Below are positions 32,970 to 44,997 of a DNA stretch of 64,000 bases, piece after piece. The notes below the pieces were generated by a model. The model did not search any database, was not told the DNA's origin, and saw only the letters and a list, made by a program, of their open reading frames with translations. Source of the stretch: Eurosta solidaginis. Lineage: Eukaryota > Arthropoda > Insecta > Diptera > Tephritidae. The stretch covers positions 72,883,183 through 72,947,182 of the forward strand of contig NC_090321.1 of the NCBI RefSeq assembly GCF_040869045.1, given 5' to 3'. The position numbers were made by a program, and so were the translations under genes. Every line of letters begins with the position of its first letter. Positions within the stretch are counted from its first letter, which is position 1.

Positions 32970-33673
32970 ATGAAGCCACAGAAGAATATATTAATTGGTG
33001 TTACAGGAAGTGTGGCTGCCATTAAATTAGCAATGTTAATTGAAAAGATACAAGAATACGAGCAAGACTATACCATTGATGTGAGTTTTAACATAATAAA
33101 CATATCTATTGCAAGTTTTATTCCATATATTTATATTTTACAGATTAAAGTAATACCCACGCAACATGCTAGACATTTCTTCGAGAGTACACTTTTGCCC
33201 GCAAAAGTAAAAATATTGATCGATGCAGCAGAATGGTCAATGTGGCAAAGAAGAGGCGACCCAATATTGCATATAGATTTGGGTAAATGGGCAGATATTT
33301 TACTCATTGCTCCATTAAGTGCAAATACACTGGCAAAAATTTCGGCGGTACAATTAAGAGCATACTTTTTTGTGTACTTACATGTCTATTAAATGAAAAT
33401 GTATTTCTCCAACAGGGCATCTGCGATAACTTACTCACATGTGTTGTGCGTGCTTGGGATTTGCATAAGCCGTTACTCTTTTGTCCGGCAATGAACACAC
33501 GTATGTACGATCATCCTTTAACTGATGAACAAATCAGTAAACTTAAATCATGGGGATATATCGAAATTCCTTGCATATCAAAGACATTAATGTGCGGTGA
33601 TACAGGCAAGGGTGCAATGGCTGAAGTGTCTACAATCGTTGAACGATTAAAGCCTTTTTTAGAAAAATCGTAG
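32970..33673 (+). CDS. Ppcdc: Phosphopantothenoylcysteine decarboxylase
   Basis: Third step after pantothenate phosphorylation in coenzyme A synthesis: an FMN enzyme that decarboxylates 4'-phosphopantothenoylcysteine to 4'-phosphopantetheine. Exons are 32970-33080, 33144-33347 and 33416-33673 (GT-AG introns of 63 and 68 bases, both phase 0), giving 190 residues. Landmarks: the flavin-binding GVTGSVAAIK (10-19), catalytic His80 in DPILHID, the PLSANT motif (94-99), PAMNTRM (129-135) and the substrate-clamp Cys165 in MCGDTGKGAMAE. All family active-site residues are present. AATAAA at about 33846 is a possible poly(A) signal. It converges on eIF3m. The start lies 60 bases after the COX19 stop. 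Confidence 0.93.
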
Positions 33674-34596
33674 TTACTTCTGTACTGTATATATGTACAT
33701 ACATATACATAATTAGATATTTATATTTACCAGATAACGATGGCTTAATTGATGAGCATAATTGGGTACATGCGTACTATCAAACACTGACGTCACCTAT
33801 TGTCGTTGAGCAATTTTCTACTAAAGCAATATATTTCAACTAAGAAAATAAATTTAATTGGATGGGTCAATAGATGAAGGTGATGATGAGGTTCAGTGAA
33901 TTTTTTGCTATCTCACGTTTGGCTAAGAATATTAAACGCACGAAAAGTAGGTCCTAAAACAAATTTTGAAACAAATTCGTAATTTACTGGGGAAAACTTT
34001 CAAGCCGGCAACCCAAATAGGGCGATTTTTAACTTAGCATACATTATTGTATGAAAATTTGAAACTTAAAAAAATTCAAATTTACATAAATTGCCTTCAT
34101 CAATTCGTGTATTCAATTAATAAATTAATTAAAAAAATAATTATACATAAATTAAAAATATTTTCTAAATGGAATACAAAAGTAGCGCATTTCTAAAAAA
34201 AAATATTGGCTGAATTTAAGCATGGGAGCGTATTGGATTAATTTAATTTTAGTTAACAGTATTGCCTTAATGTAATAAAGTGTATTGATAATCATTTCAA
34301 GCAAGTATAAAGCATTTACATTATCCATTGTTCGGAGGAATCTTCAAGTGTAATAATTGTGCGATATCAAAAGTTTCATGCCCCAGTAATGTAGTCTTGC
34401 ATATGACATACAAGTTTTACTGATTTCATATTCAATTTATTTTTATCATATAATTTATAAAAGACCAAAAGTTGCTGTTGTTACGACAAGTACAAAACAC
34501 CTCCAACCTTTTGAAATGCGCTGTCAAAATGTCCGAATAATCCATGTTATCTCTTTCGCCTGCGTCGGCTTTTGATTAAATGCAGATATCAAGAAC
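33674..34596. other. Convergent 3' region between Ppcdc and eIF3m
   Basis: AT-rich, no ORF supported. Holds AATAAA near 33846 (plus strand) and, on the minus strand, AATAAA near 34433-34440, each a plausible poly(A) signal for its gene. Confidence 0.5.
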
Positions 34597-35931
34597 TTAG
34601 TGCACCAGCTTTTGACTGCGTGCCAAGTCAAGTTGTGCTGCGGATACGCTTGCTAAACCTTCACGCACTGCGCTTAAATTGTCTTTCCATGCATACAAAA
34701 GATCACGTAGCTGTTGCCACTGTGGAGCACCAAATGTGCGATGCATTGTCGATGAGATATGTACTTTACGATTGGCTTGGTCTAGACGCGCTTGCACCAA
34801 TTTTGTCTTCAGCACCTCTATAACGAATGGTTCTACTTCATCTTCCTTGATTTGTAGTTCTTTAGTGAGCGTCTCAAATGACATCTCTGGATTACTCTCT
34901 GCCAATTGCATGAAAGTTAACAAACGCATTTTTTTCATGTTTTGTTCGTGATTTAAGCCCTGTGAGTTAACAAATTCTTTATGATCTTCATAAAATTGTA
35001 TATAGGAAGGTAATTTATCCGAAACGAAAATTGATAACAAATCGTGTATTAAATCCCCCTCTAAGAAACGTACTGGTTTGAGTGCTAACAATGGATCTAA
35101 CAAAAATGTATTGGGGTCAGCAAGCGCTGTAACAATGCATTTCATTGCATCTTCACGTGCAACGCAAGCATTATCTGCTGTATACGTTCCTAGGAGTTCA
35201 ATCATAACTTTAGCTGACAATTCCAAGTTTGTATCTTTTGTTACATCGTGTAATAAGCGATACAGCTTTTGCATTTGTTCACTAGATGGTGGGCAATTAG
35301 CGAATTGTGTTTTCAATTGATCAACTCCAGTAAAAACTTCTAAAACTTGATCACTCTGTTTTGCTACTTGCACCAGGTGGTAATACACATGGTAGCGTAA
35401 GGGTGATGAGGTATCTAAGTTATTGAATAGACGCCACAACGATTCCAAACAAACTTTTGCCAATGGTACATTTGGTGCCTTTGTCATTTTTTCACAGTAT
35501 GCCAAAACTATGTTTTCGCCACGATCAAGTGGTATCTGTGTATAAGAATTATAATTAGAACATACATTAGTTTTTATGTAAGTGAAAGTATTTTAAAAAC
35601 TTACCGTAATCATTATGGATACGATACTATTGAGTATGCCATCAATCTGAGAAGGCTCACCGTCTTTGAAGCAAACATCGCAAACACCAATGATTTTGTG
35701 TAAATCGTCCTCAACGCCTTTGTTCGACTTTTCAGAAGAAATTTCAGCCCCTAGTTTTTTAAAGAACTTTCTCAATTCTTGCACCTGCAAAAAGAAGTCT
35801 GTAGTGCACCTCAATTCATCACCACACATAACCTTAAACTCAGAGGAGTTCATTTCTTATCGACTTAGAGAAGTTTATCAATTTACCTGTTCGTCCAGAG
35901 ACAAGTCAATAAAAACTGGCGGTGAGTTCAT
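34597..35931 (-). CDS. eIF3m: Eukaryotic translation initiation factor 3 subunit M
   Basis: A PCI-domain subunit of eIF3, which helps load mRNA and initiator tRNA on the 40S ribosome; the Drosophila protein is called Tango7 and also has reported roles in caspase regulation and secretion. Minus-strand exons are 35931-35887, 35784-35605 and 35535-34597 (GT-AG introns of 102 and 69 bases), giving 387 residues, the length I recall for Tango7. The first exon codes [15 protein letters not shown] and continues [12 protein letters not shown]. The C-terminal third holds the PCI domain ([10 protein letters not shown], helix-turn region [19 protein letters not shown]) and ends in [10 protein letters not shown]. 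The frame is complete. A start at 35853 seen in a longer reading lies in an intron and is rejected. Confidence 0.95.
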
Positions 35932-37440
35932 AATTGTTTAATCTTCAAAGTACCTTTCAAAGCAAATATATGACCCACTTAATTCGCACCTACGTGTGTA
36001 CTTACGTAGCAAAATAGCAACCACATTAATGTTAGCAACAATAAAAGAAACTAGAGCCGGCAAATATTCATGTTCCTGCGATTTTATCACGGATACTGTG
36101 AGGTCACAGCAAATCGCAGCGACAGCTTGGAAGAAATCGCCGCGACGATATAATGCCAGATTTATATTCAAAGCTTGCCGCTTTCACATCGCCATAAGAT
36201 ACTAATGATATGCTCCTCCGCTTCGAAGCGACTAAGGCAAGGTGCACACGAGGCTACGCGTCATAGACGCTGCAGGCGAAATTTGTGCGCATTGATGCCG
36301 AACACATGTATTTGAACGGTGAGCTGCATACGAGGCGTCTGCTCCATGAAAGCGACAAAGCATGAAATTTTCGTGTAGTTAAGCGCACAGCAATGTTGGT
36401 CGCTGAAAAAAAGTAAGAACAAGATGTTTGTTTACATTTTTTTGTATGCAAATTTGTGTAATTAGTTAAAAAATGTTACTTTATTTAATAAAAGTTCGTG
36501 AAAGGTATATTACCAAAGCGAAAAAGAGTATTAAACACGACAACAGCTTGGTTAGACATTGTTGAAGTGTTTAAAAGGCTAAAAAGTGTTGGAAACTAGA
36601 AATCACCCTTTTCTCTAGTCCGCGGTGGTTTAAAATTACCTTTCATAATTTACAAAGGCACGGGGATGCAAACAACGTTTAATACCTATTTTCCTTTGGT
36701 TTTGGGGACGGATATAGCTGAAGAAATTGAATTTATTTTTTTCAATAATTGTTTGGTTTTTGTAGCGACGCTCGAAAGTAGCTTCGTGAGCAACTTGATC
36801 GGTGGTTGTGCCTACCGATTTTTTTTTTGATATTCTATTTAAGTCAACCGAAAAAATCTGCCAAGCAGATCTTAGAGGGAAATATAGGTAGGTATTGGAA
36901 AGCTATGTGCCGCAAAACCTGTAATACAAGAAAAGGAAGGCAATAATGGCCCGAGAAACAAAGAAACAAATGTTAATAAGCTAAAGGGGGATAGCGATCA
37001 GACTCCAGCCATCTCGATGATACTAAAGGGAGCTAGAAAATGAACGAAGTTGCGAAGCAGTCCCTGACTGTGGCACTACTAGATTGCAGCGTCCCCAATG
37101 GGCAGATGTCAACAAAAAGTTGAAGATCCGTAGAAGTGGAGCTGATCAGTATTATGAACAAAATGATGCATGATGAACCAAACAAACCGCTACCAGTCTT
37201 CGAAACAGCTGGATGGCACAATGGGTTTAAACTGGGGAAGCAGGGGAAAAGGACCTCGAGAATCTGAAAGTAGCGGCAAATGACGGGGAAAAAGGTGCAG
37301 TGGCACCTGCTAAAAGCAGGAGAAGTGGAAACGGATCTCGAGGACCTGGAAGTAGCAGTAAAAGACAAGAGTATAGGTGTAGAGACGAAGGTGTTGAAAG
37401 GGGACAACCAGCTGATGATGTTGTTGCCGCTAAATACAAA
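35932..37440. other. Region upstream of eIF3m, no gene seen
   Basis: The first few hundred bases probably include the eIF3m promoter and 5' end, but no TATA or other clear element is visible. A somewhat GC-richer stretch near 36180-36400 (GGTGCACACGAGGCTACG) has no supported ORF. Short frames near 37040-37470 occur on both strands and look like chance. Confidence 0.45.
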
Positions 37441-38350
37441 TAGGATAAATATAATAGGAGCCACACCAGTCTGCTACGAGTGGCGATTAACTCGATGGAA
37501 ATTAAAAAAATTGATGCCTAATGTTGTCCAAGAGGGACATTTTCAATTGTCTCGCATTTATCCATGCCGTATAGGCAAAGATAGATATAATAAGAGCCGT
37601 CACTCGTTATTTTGTGGCGAGTAACTCGCTGAAAATCGAAAAATTGATGCCGAATGTTTTCTTTGAGGGAAATTTTTGAATTGCCTCCCATTTATCCATG
37701 CGGTGTAGGCACTGTATGCAAACGTGATTTTTGGAAATTAAATAATTAAATACAGTCGGAAAAATAAACACAAATACCCCATGAAAATGTATAGAAGACA
37801 TTTATAAACATCTCGCCAAAAAAAAAAGTAGCGACTACCTCTCAGTTAACACCGAGTAAATGCCTAAAAAATAACGAGTGACGGGTCGTATTATATTTAT
37901 CCTTTTTGGTGTAGGCACCTTATGCAAATGTGATTTTTGGAAAGAGAATAAACAGAAATACCCCACGAAAATGTATAGAAGACATTTATGCACATATCGC
38001 CCAAAAAAACCTATTTATCTTCTTTGTAAGAGGGACATCACTCGTTACTTGCAGCCATTTGCTCGATGTCTTCTAAGAAGTAGTCGCTGTTTTTTTTTTT
38101 TTTTTTTTTGGCGAGATGTGCATAAAATGGCTTTTATACATTTCCGTGGGGTATTTGTGTTTATTTTTCCGACTGTATTTAATTAATTCTCTTTCCAAAA
38201 ATCACAGTTGTACAAGGTGTCTACACCGCATGGATAAATGCGAGACAATTCAAAAATGTCCCTCATAGAAAACATTCCACATCAATTTTTTGATTTCCAG
38301 CCAGTTACTCGCCACTCGTAGCAGACTGGTGGCTCTTATGATATTTATGC
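37441..38350. repeat. Cluster of four copies of a dispersed repeat in both orientations
   Basis: Partial copies at about 37441-37590, 37585-37860 and 37880-38015 are direct; 38040-38350 is inverted. The outer ends (CCAGTCTGCTACGAGTGGCG near 37467 and its complement near 38322) pair, so the whole cluster could fold back. Shared blocks are CATTTATCCATGC, ACAGTCGGAAAAATAA, AAAATGTATAGAAGACATTT and a homopolymer run after GGCGAGATG. A further copy is at 16685-16860. Confidence 0.65.
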
Positions 38351-39000
38351 TCTTTGATATAGGTATAAGGCCGTTCGGATCTTTTGATAATGTCTGCATC
38401 GACTTCAGCAATGATTTAAGATGTTTCTTTCCTTATAGAAAGAGAATTGCCCTAAGCAAGAATCCCAAAATCGGTTGATTACTACGCCCGCTTTCTATAC
38501 AAAAATTAAAAATACACATACATATAGGATGCACACACAAATTCAAGATCTGCAGCTTCTATCGCTTCTTTCCATGTATTTGGCAATAAAAAAATGTATA
38601 TTGCTCATAAAAAAACATACACACAGCGATTTCAGATATTAGTTAATGGTATGAGGAAGATCGACTTGCCTATTTCTCGAGATGTTGTCATATCCAGCTT
38701 ATAGTTTAAGCATTAAAAGATCCATAAAGCTACATGGCTGTCACTAGATCGAAAACTACGGCACAGTGTATGGGAAACATTTTAAATGTTAACATAAGTT
38801 AGCCGAAAAGCCGAAGGTTTCAAACTTCGGTCAAATTTCTGTCAGAACGAATAGGGTGACCTGGTTACCAATTTCACAGTTTGCTTAAATCCTAGAGGGA
38901 AGTCTTCTATGTCATCTTAAATAGAGGCAGCGATTAAGAACCTAGCGAAGATGATACTGTTCCAATTTAAATGAATTACCTCGGTCTGTTCCGTGGCCTT
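38351..39000. other. Gene-free stretch
   Basis: No gene or clear repeat. AATCGGTTGATTACTACGCC near 38470 faintly resembles part of the 761-bp unit at 9557-11100. Confidence 0.4.
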
Positions 39001-39330
39001 CTTTATGGCTGGTAGTTCTCCCTGCAACAAAGGCTCGGTAAACTTGTATTTAAATAGAGGAAAAACTCTTTTGGATCAGTTAAGACTGCTGTGGATTCTG
39101 GGTATGGATTTGAGATATCTTGCCATCCGCGTGGCTGGTCACGGATATACATAAGCATGACTGCTGACCGCTGCATCCTAATCAACCTGCTGACTTTGCT
39201 GTTTCTTTCGAGTGGCAGTCACCAAACTGCAATGACATAGAATAAGATGGGTCTAACGACCGCGGTGAGAACAACCAATGCAGCTATGATTGTTATGTCA
39301 TGAGCTGTTTTCCCCGCCTCCGAGTCCCAT
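39001..39330 (-). pseudogene. R1/jockey-type RT C-terminal fragment
   Basis: The minus strand reads AVVRPILFYVIAVWWLP-like then LERNSKVSRLIRMQRSAVM, the region after the RT palm in R1 and jockey-group LINEs, where it normally reads as a Tyr-Gly-x-Trp-Trp context. Frames are broken and the palm is missing. Confidence 0.5.
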
Positions 39331-41039
39331 AGTGGGCTCTTAGGCATTGATAATGTATCACTCCCCGAGTCATTTGCGGTTGTTTTGTTGTAGCGATTGG
39401 TACAACCTCCCCAGGCTGACTTTCGGTGGCACTTACGGGATCATCACATCCTGAAGGCAAATCGGAAGATATATAGCTAGTGCCGTCCAGCCGCTCAAGG
39501 TATTTCCAGACTGTTGTTGTTGTGTTAGAAGTGCTTCTGGCAGTGCAACCGGCTGTTTCAACAGGGAAGAGGATTGCGAGGAGAATGGTGTTAGAGGCGT
39601 AGGTTCCACATTACAATTGAAAACATTGTTGGAGTCTGTAGGGGCTAGAGATATACGCCGCCACCGCCGCTGATTATGGTCGTTTTTCGCACGCCGCCGC
39701 CGAATGTCAAAAATATCGGCGTGGCGTCCGGCGCGTTCCTATATTTTCTACTCGTTTAAAAAGACTGTTTAGTCCTTTTATAGTTCATGTCGAAAATTTG
39801 TCGGATATGGTCAAAATTGGTATCAACGGATGCGCATCACTGCCAGTTATAAGAAACTAATTGCGAAATTTAACTCTTTCTAACTGTTCAAAAGTTATTA
39901 AAAAAAAAACAGACGTTTTCGATGTCAGCTTAATACGGACTTTGCATCACCCATTTCACCAAGTTATTAAAACAAAACACTCAAAGAAAAGTTATATAAT
40001 AAATTTGTATGCTTACTTTGCATATTTTTTCCAAAAAATATTGAACAATGAATTCAAATAAAATTGCCCAAGGCGTTTCAAATCGTTTTCAAATTATCCT
40101 CAAGTTGTTAAAAAAAAGCAAAAAAGGTACCGATTTTTTTGAAATTTTACATTGCGATTGGCTGAAAGAATAAGCCAAATCACTGATGCAAAATCTTTTA
40201 GTAGGTTCTTGGGGCATAAACACTCTTTTGAAATTATTCTTACCTCATACTTAAGTTGAGGATATATGTACGTATGAGAAGGTTTTGAAAAATCATTTGA
40301 GCTTACATTCAAAAAACTTTTGTTTATTTGCGAAACTATACAATAGCGTCTGAATTGTTAATTTTAATTTTCACACTTCATCCTTCAACACCCAAGTCTC
40401 CCGGTTTGACATAAAGTTGGCGGCCCTATCCAAAACTAGTCCCTTGGAGTGAATCACATTGATTATATCCTATCGACGAAGTTTAAATATCACCTACACG
40501 TTACGGCTCCTTTTACAAATGTGAATACGTAGGCACATATATTTTCCAGGTGAGGCTTTGACCTTCGCAAGAGCACTCAAAAGCTTTCCCAAGACAGTCG
40601 AACTAATGACCGTGTGTGCTACTACCCTAACGTAGTGGACAGTCAAACTAGTCTGAAAACTGAAGCTACGCGATCATCCATAATGAGCTCTTATATCATA
40701 CGGCCGGAAAACATCCAGTTAACATCTTTCAACTTAAAATTGGTCGAATTTCATTCTAAAATATCGTTTTGATTTAACGAATACTATTGAAATCAATGTT
40801 GTGAACACAAACGTCTGCAAACTTTGGTCTACATTTTAAAAACTTTATCCAGGGTCCTTGTAAAATTTTAATTATGTAGATGCGCCGAGGATTATACGAT
40901 CTTCACCCATGAGTTAAGCAATGACATCCACTTAGACTGCTTATGATTTCGAGGGCGGCATCCTTGACCGAATAGTCACTCCCTAACGTTTCAAGATGTT
41001 TCTCTGGTGTAGCTCGGCAGCATTGCGCGACAAAAACAT
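39331..41039. other. Gene-free stretch with a LINE tail scrap (39510-39640, minus)
   Basis: 39510-39640 on the minus strand matches the Cys-His to 3' tail region of the A/B/D LINE family (TTCAATTGTAATGTGGAACC and CTCTAACACC). The rest is AT-rich, without a supported ORF. Confidence 0.5.
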
Positions 41040-41820
41040 CCGTTAGAAAGTCTTCGGAGCTACACCCAGAGCTTCTAGGAAAGTGACGTCGATGTGGTCA
41101 GGATTGCTACGTTTGCACATCGGGAATTGTAGCTGTAGGGTTCTTATTATTTTTATTTTACTTTGTATTTTAGTTACTTTGAACTTTTTAATTTTTAAAT
41201 GTATTATCAATATTTTAAGTTTCAAAATTGATTTTCAATTTTCAAAAATTTTCATTATTGTAAAAAATAAAAAAATAAAATAGACGCATACTTTTAGGCG
41301 AATTAATAAAATATAATATAAAGTTTAAAAAGTGGTTTCAATCTCTACAACTGATAAATTTTCTTGAAGGGGGAGTAATGTAGGGTTCTTATTATTTTTA
41401 TTTTACTTTGTATTTTAGTTACTTTGAACTTTTTAATTTTTAAATGTATTATCAATATTTTAAGTTTCAAAATTGATTTTCAATTTTCAAAAATTTTCAT
41501 TATTGTAAAAAATAAAAAAATAAAATAGACGCATACTTTTAGGCGAATTAATAAAATATAATATAAAGTTTAAAAAGTGGTTTCAATCTCTACAGTAGCT
41601 CTTAAAAACAGCCGGAAAAACTGGAGGCGCCCTGTGCCACGAGAGTCATGAGTATAAATAGACCATTAATATCAACCGTAAGTCGCCTTTGTGCGTGTGG
41701 CCAAGGAGCCACAAATGATTTAAAGAAATTGTGTCAGCGACGATTATTAGGAGTTAGCCCCAGATGAAACTACGCATTGCACGAGATATACAGACAAAGG
41801 TGTGACCATTTTATGTATCT
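41040..41820 (-). pseudogene. Degraded 5' part of an A/B/D-type LINE, split by a miniature LTR element
   Basis: Segments such as GCTTCTAGGAAAGTGACG (41069) and CAAGGAGCCACAAATGATTT (41703) match the zinc-finger region of LINE D near 15390 and 15750. The order along the strand is kept. No frame survives. Confidence 0.5.
41134..41594. mobile_element. Miniature LTR element (TRIM-like): two identical 216-bp LTRs, 29-bp interior
   Basis: 41134-41349 and 41379-41594 are identical as I read them, start TGTAGGGTTC and end TCTCTACA (TG...CA). GTAGC flanks both outer ends (41129-41133, 41595-41599), a 5-bp duplication. The 29-base interior contains GAAGGGGGAGTAA directly before the second LTR, a good polypurine tract. 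There is no room for a normal primer-binding site plus leader, and no ORF. Confidence 0.88.
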
Positions 41821-41833
41821 CTATTTCTTTTCG

Positions 41834-41950
41834 GCGGCCACCGTGGTGTGATGGTAGCGTGCTCCGCCTATTACACCGTATGCCCTGGGTTCGCACCCCG
41901 GGCAAAGCAACATCAAAATCTTAGAAATAAGGTTTTTCAATTAGAAGAAG
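41834..41950 (+). mobile_element. tRNA-derived SINE, truncated copy
   Basis: Matches the first 117 bases of the SINE at 63030-63400, including GTGGTGTGATGGTAGCGTGC and the B-box-like GGGTTCGCACCCC. It stops where the full copy continues into its body. No duplication seen. Confidence 0.75.
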
Positions 41951-42159
41951 GGGTTAGGTACGAAACCTCTCTGGAGTAAATGAACGAGGGACAATCCCTC
42001 CGCAAGGAGCCAAAATGTTGATTTCCTTAAATATATACATACAAAACCTTTTCTAAATATTAGTTTTTTGAATAGAAAAATCAAGCTTTTTGAAGTAAGA
42101 ACATAATAGAGCCTACACCGCCGCCGCCGATAAAGTGATCGGTGTAAACCTCTAGTAGA
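41951..42159. other. Unassigned AT-rich stretch
   Basis: No ORF or repeat identified, other than a short CACCGCCGCCGCCG run near 42117. Confidence 0.4.
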
Positions 42160-43940
42160 GACACATCGCATGCATGCCATACATTACGTATGTCGGGGTT
42201 GATTCTGGACAAGTAAGAGTTTAGTCTGTTAGAGTATCCAGAACGAAGTTGAGCCTGGATGACTCGTGTCTCCCTTGGTAGTGTGCATTCTTCTTCTGCA
42301 AGAGTAGGCTTTTGTTAATTGATAACAGGGTTCACCGGGCACGTCCTGGCAAAGGCGTTTACAGATTTTGTGTGGATTTTGCCTTGGACCTCCTTATGCT
42401 CGTCTAGATCAAACGGTTGTGTTGGCAGGTGCCGGATCTCGTCACAGTGCTTATGGAGATGTTCCCTTAACCCCCGTAGCGGTGGGGCTAGATCAAGCAG
42501 TTGTTTGCTAGGATGTCCTGGTTTATTTCGGTGGTACGCGCCCTGAAAGTCATAGTATTATCGAACGTTACCTCTAAGATCTTTCGGTGACTGACAGTCG
42601 GTAGCGTGACACCATCGACGTGAACGTCCAATATTTGGGTAATCTGCTCCTTCCGCGTCGTAAACGGAGTGGCCGTCGGTGGTAATGGCAGGTTGCGCGA
42701 GGTGAAGAAACTAGAAAGACAGGGGAGGGGAGATAGCTGCTTATTTTAGAAACTAATTCATCTTTTGACTGGCCAGGTCCCGTTGCCATAATCGTGCAGT
42801 CGTCGGCATTGAAAAGATTTTAACTCCTTCAGGTGGGGAAGGAGCTTTGATATGTAGAAATTAAACAGAAGCGGGTATAGGACACCACCCTGTGGTACCC
42901 CCCCCCCCCTTTTTAATTTTCCTGGGCTTTGAGATTTCGTTCATAAATTGAACGACGCTTGCCGACCATTCAGATAATTTGCGGTCCGTCTTTTTGGACA
43001 AGGAGGAAGGTTTGAGCCTTCTATATCTTGGAGTAGCGTTCCGTGGTTGACTGTGTCAAAAGCTTTTGACAGGTCAAGTGCCAAGAACACAGTCCTGTGA
43101 GGAGGTTTTTGCTGATTTATTCCGTAATTTATGTAAGTGTTAATGGCGTTTAGCGCGGTGGTGGTGCTATGCATTTTGTTGGTGGGTCGTGAAATGAAGA
43201 ATCAAGACGGTACCAATGTCCTAGCTACTAGTGAAAGGAGTGATATGGGTCGATATGACTTGCCTTCGTTAGCTGGTTTAACAGGCTTTACTAGTGAAAT
43301 CATCTTTGCCATTTTCCATTGATCGGGTTGACTAAGGACTTTAGCGAAATGTTGAAAACGTGCGTTAGATAGTTTATTCCCTCAGCGCCAAGATTTTTAA
43401 GCATTGGCATGGCTATTCCATATGGGCCTTGTGAATGGCTTCTTCAACCTCTGTGGCGGTGATGGTAATGGGCGACATGTCGTGTTTGTGTTTATATGCC
43501 CGTCTGTTTGCTACACGTCTGACCTTATCTACTGAAGGATGCATTATAAATTGTCGGTAAAGGGAGTTCGCGTATTTCTTCCGATCTGATAAAATTTTTA
43601 TCGCCGTATGCGATGTATACTTTATCATTGTGTTTTGTTGGATTGGACAAGGATTTGACGGTTGATCACAGTTTACCAACACCCACAGAGAGGTTGTAGT
43701 TCTTTAGATGCACCTCCCATTTGGTACGTTTGTGTTCATTTCCTAGCCGTATAATATTCAAGTTTAGACTCATAATATGCATAATATGTTCTTTTGCAGC
43801 TTCAGCCGGGAAACGCGGTATGATTTCAGGTATTCTACCAACCGGAATAAAGCGTGAAGAAACTGAAGCGATAACCTTGCGGAACGCACCCTTGCCATCA
43901 CAACAGTCGGAATTGGGAGAGCAGCAAAAGATTGATTTAT
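42160..43940 (-). pseudogene. Diverged LINE of the A/B/D group, 3' half
   Basis: The minus strand keeps LINE landmarks: SYL...NPDI region (42200), RT segments SKAFDTVNHGTLLQD (43060) and HSTTTALNA (43160), GIAMPMLKNLG-like (43400), and the linker near 43800. Sequence differs from A, B and D throughout, so this is an older subfamily. A C-run at 42900-42909 and many frame changes mark it as dead. Confidence 0.7.
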
Positions 43941-44059
43941 GAAATTAAGAAAAGCTTACTTTTTTTAATTTTCAAAAAAAAAAAAATAAATAAATAACTG
44001 GGAATGCTGCACAACCTTCACAAATTAATCTTTTGCTGCTCTCCCCATTCCAGACTGCC
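43941..44059. other. Short spacer
   Basis: A-rich linker between two LINE fragments; nothing recognised. Confidence 0.4.
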
Positions 44060-44410
44060 CGTACCCACCGACACCGGTTTTTCCATCGCCGGATTCTTCA
44101 TTTCTGGTTCTACCATAAAGGAGAAAAACGAATTGCTCAACAGTTTCTGTTAAGTTCCCAGAAAACTTAGGCATCCCAACAGACAAATGATTGATGCGGT
44201 CCCTCCTTGCTGGGATATAAGGAGACATCTTCGCAAACACTAGAGTCAACCCCGACATACCCAACATCCTGTATGTAATGTGTCCTAAGATGAAAGCAAT
44301 TTCTTTAAAATTGTAAGGTAATTTTCCTTGAACTTCCTTAAGAGGATATTGATGACAATTTGTGAGTGATCCCGCATATGGATTGCGGCGAAGCACTCAT
44401 ACCTGAAGGA
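44060..44410 (+). pseudogene. LINE 3' end fragment
   Basis: Contains the CAACAGTTTCTGTTAAGTTC, GGCATCCCAACAGACA, GTCAACCCCGACATAC and TTGATGACAATTTGTGA blocks of the LINE family in plus order, with internal losses. It ends in GGCGAAGCACTCATA without a CAA tail. Confidence 0.65.
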
Positions 44411-44589
44411 CCCTGCGTTTATGATAGAGAAGTCTGGCGAACTCTGACTATATACTACTACACTGGTGGATGCCCCTGCATTCACCACGCTACATGTCAC
44501 TTTATACATTTGTGTGTGTTGAAGTCGCCAGGGATTCTGGCTCTCGCCCGTCAGTTGTAGACGACTGGTTTATTGCATTATTTACATAT

Positions 44590-44997
44590 TGTAACGAATT
44601 TGCTTGCAAATCCTCTTATTTGCAATTCTCTGCTAATTTCGAATCACTAAACTGTTGAATAAATAACTCCAATTTCTAATAATGCAAAATGGCCTTTATT
44701 AAAGTACTTCACAATAACACTCAAACTGTGCAACGAATAGCTTGCTTAATAACCAAACTGATTGATAGCTGAAATGAAACTCTACTATTCAAAATAATAC
44801 TCCTCTTGCTCGCTAGATAGCGTCTTAGTCGAAACTACTTGACAACTCAAATCAAACTGAATTCCAGCGCCTCTAGAATTGTTGCCTTTTATACTCTTTG
44901 ATTTCAACCTTCGCATCTTCTAGGCGCTTCCAGAATCTACTAGTCCAGCAGCTCTCAAACTTCTCAGCTGTAACTACAATTGCACAATTTTATACAT
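44590..44997 (-). repeat. G1 3' LTR, outer part
   Basis: Starts TGTAACGAATTTGC on the plus strand. It contains the first of two tandem 81-bp units of this LTR and is cut off at ACAT by G2. Confidence 0.9.

Noticed and set aside
33721..33842. Possible extra coding exon after Ppcdc with an EF-hand-like DNDGLIDEHNW
   Set aside because: Only about 35 codons, in a different frame from Ppcdc, AT-rich context, and the Ppcdc protein is already complete. A CAG acceptor-like site precedes it, but no partner exon is visible.
37280..37624. 114-residue ORF
   Set aside because: No family features; overlapped by equally long frames on the other strand and running into a dispersed repeat.
41834..41910. tRNA gene
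   Set aside because: A- and B-box-like sequence is present, but the same head with a SINE body and duplicated flanks occurs at 63030. No proper acceptor stem closes.
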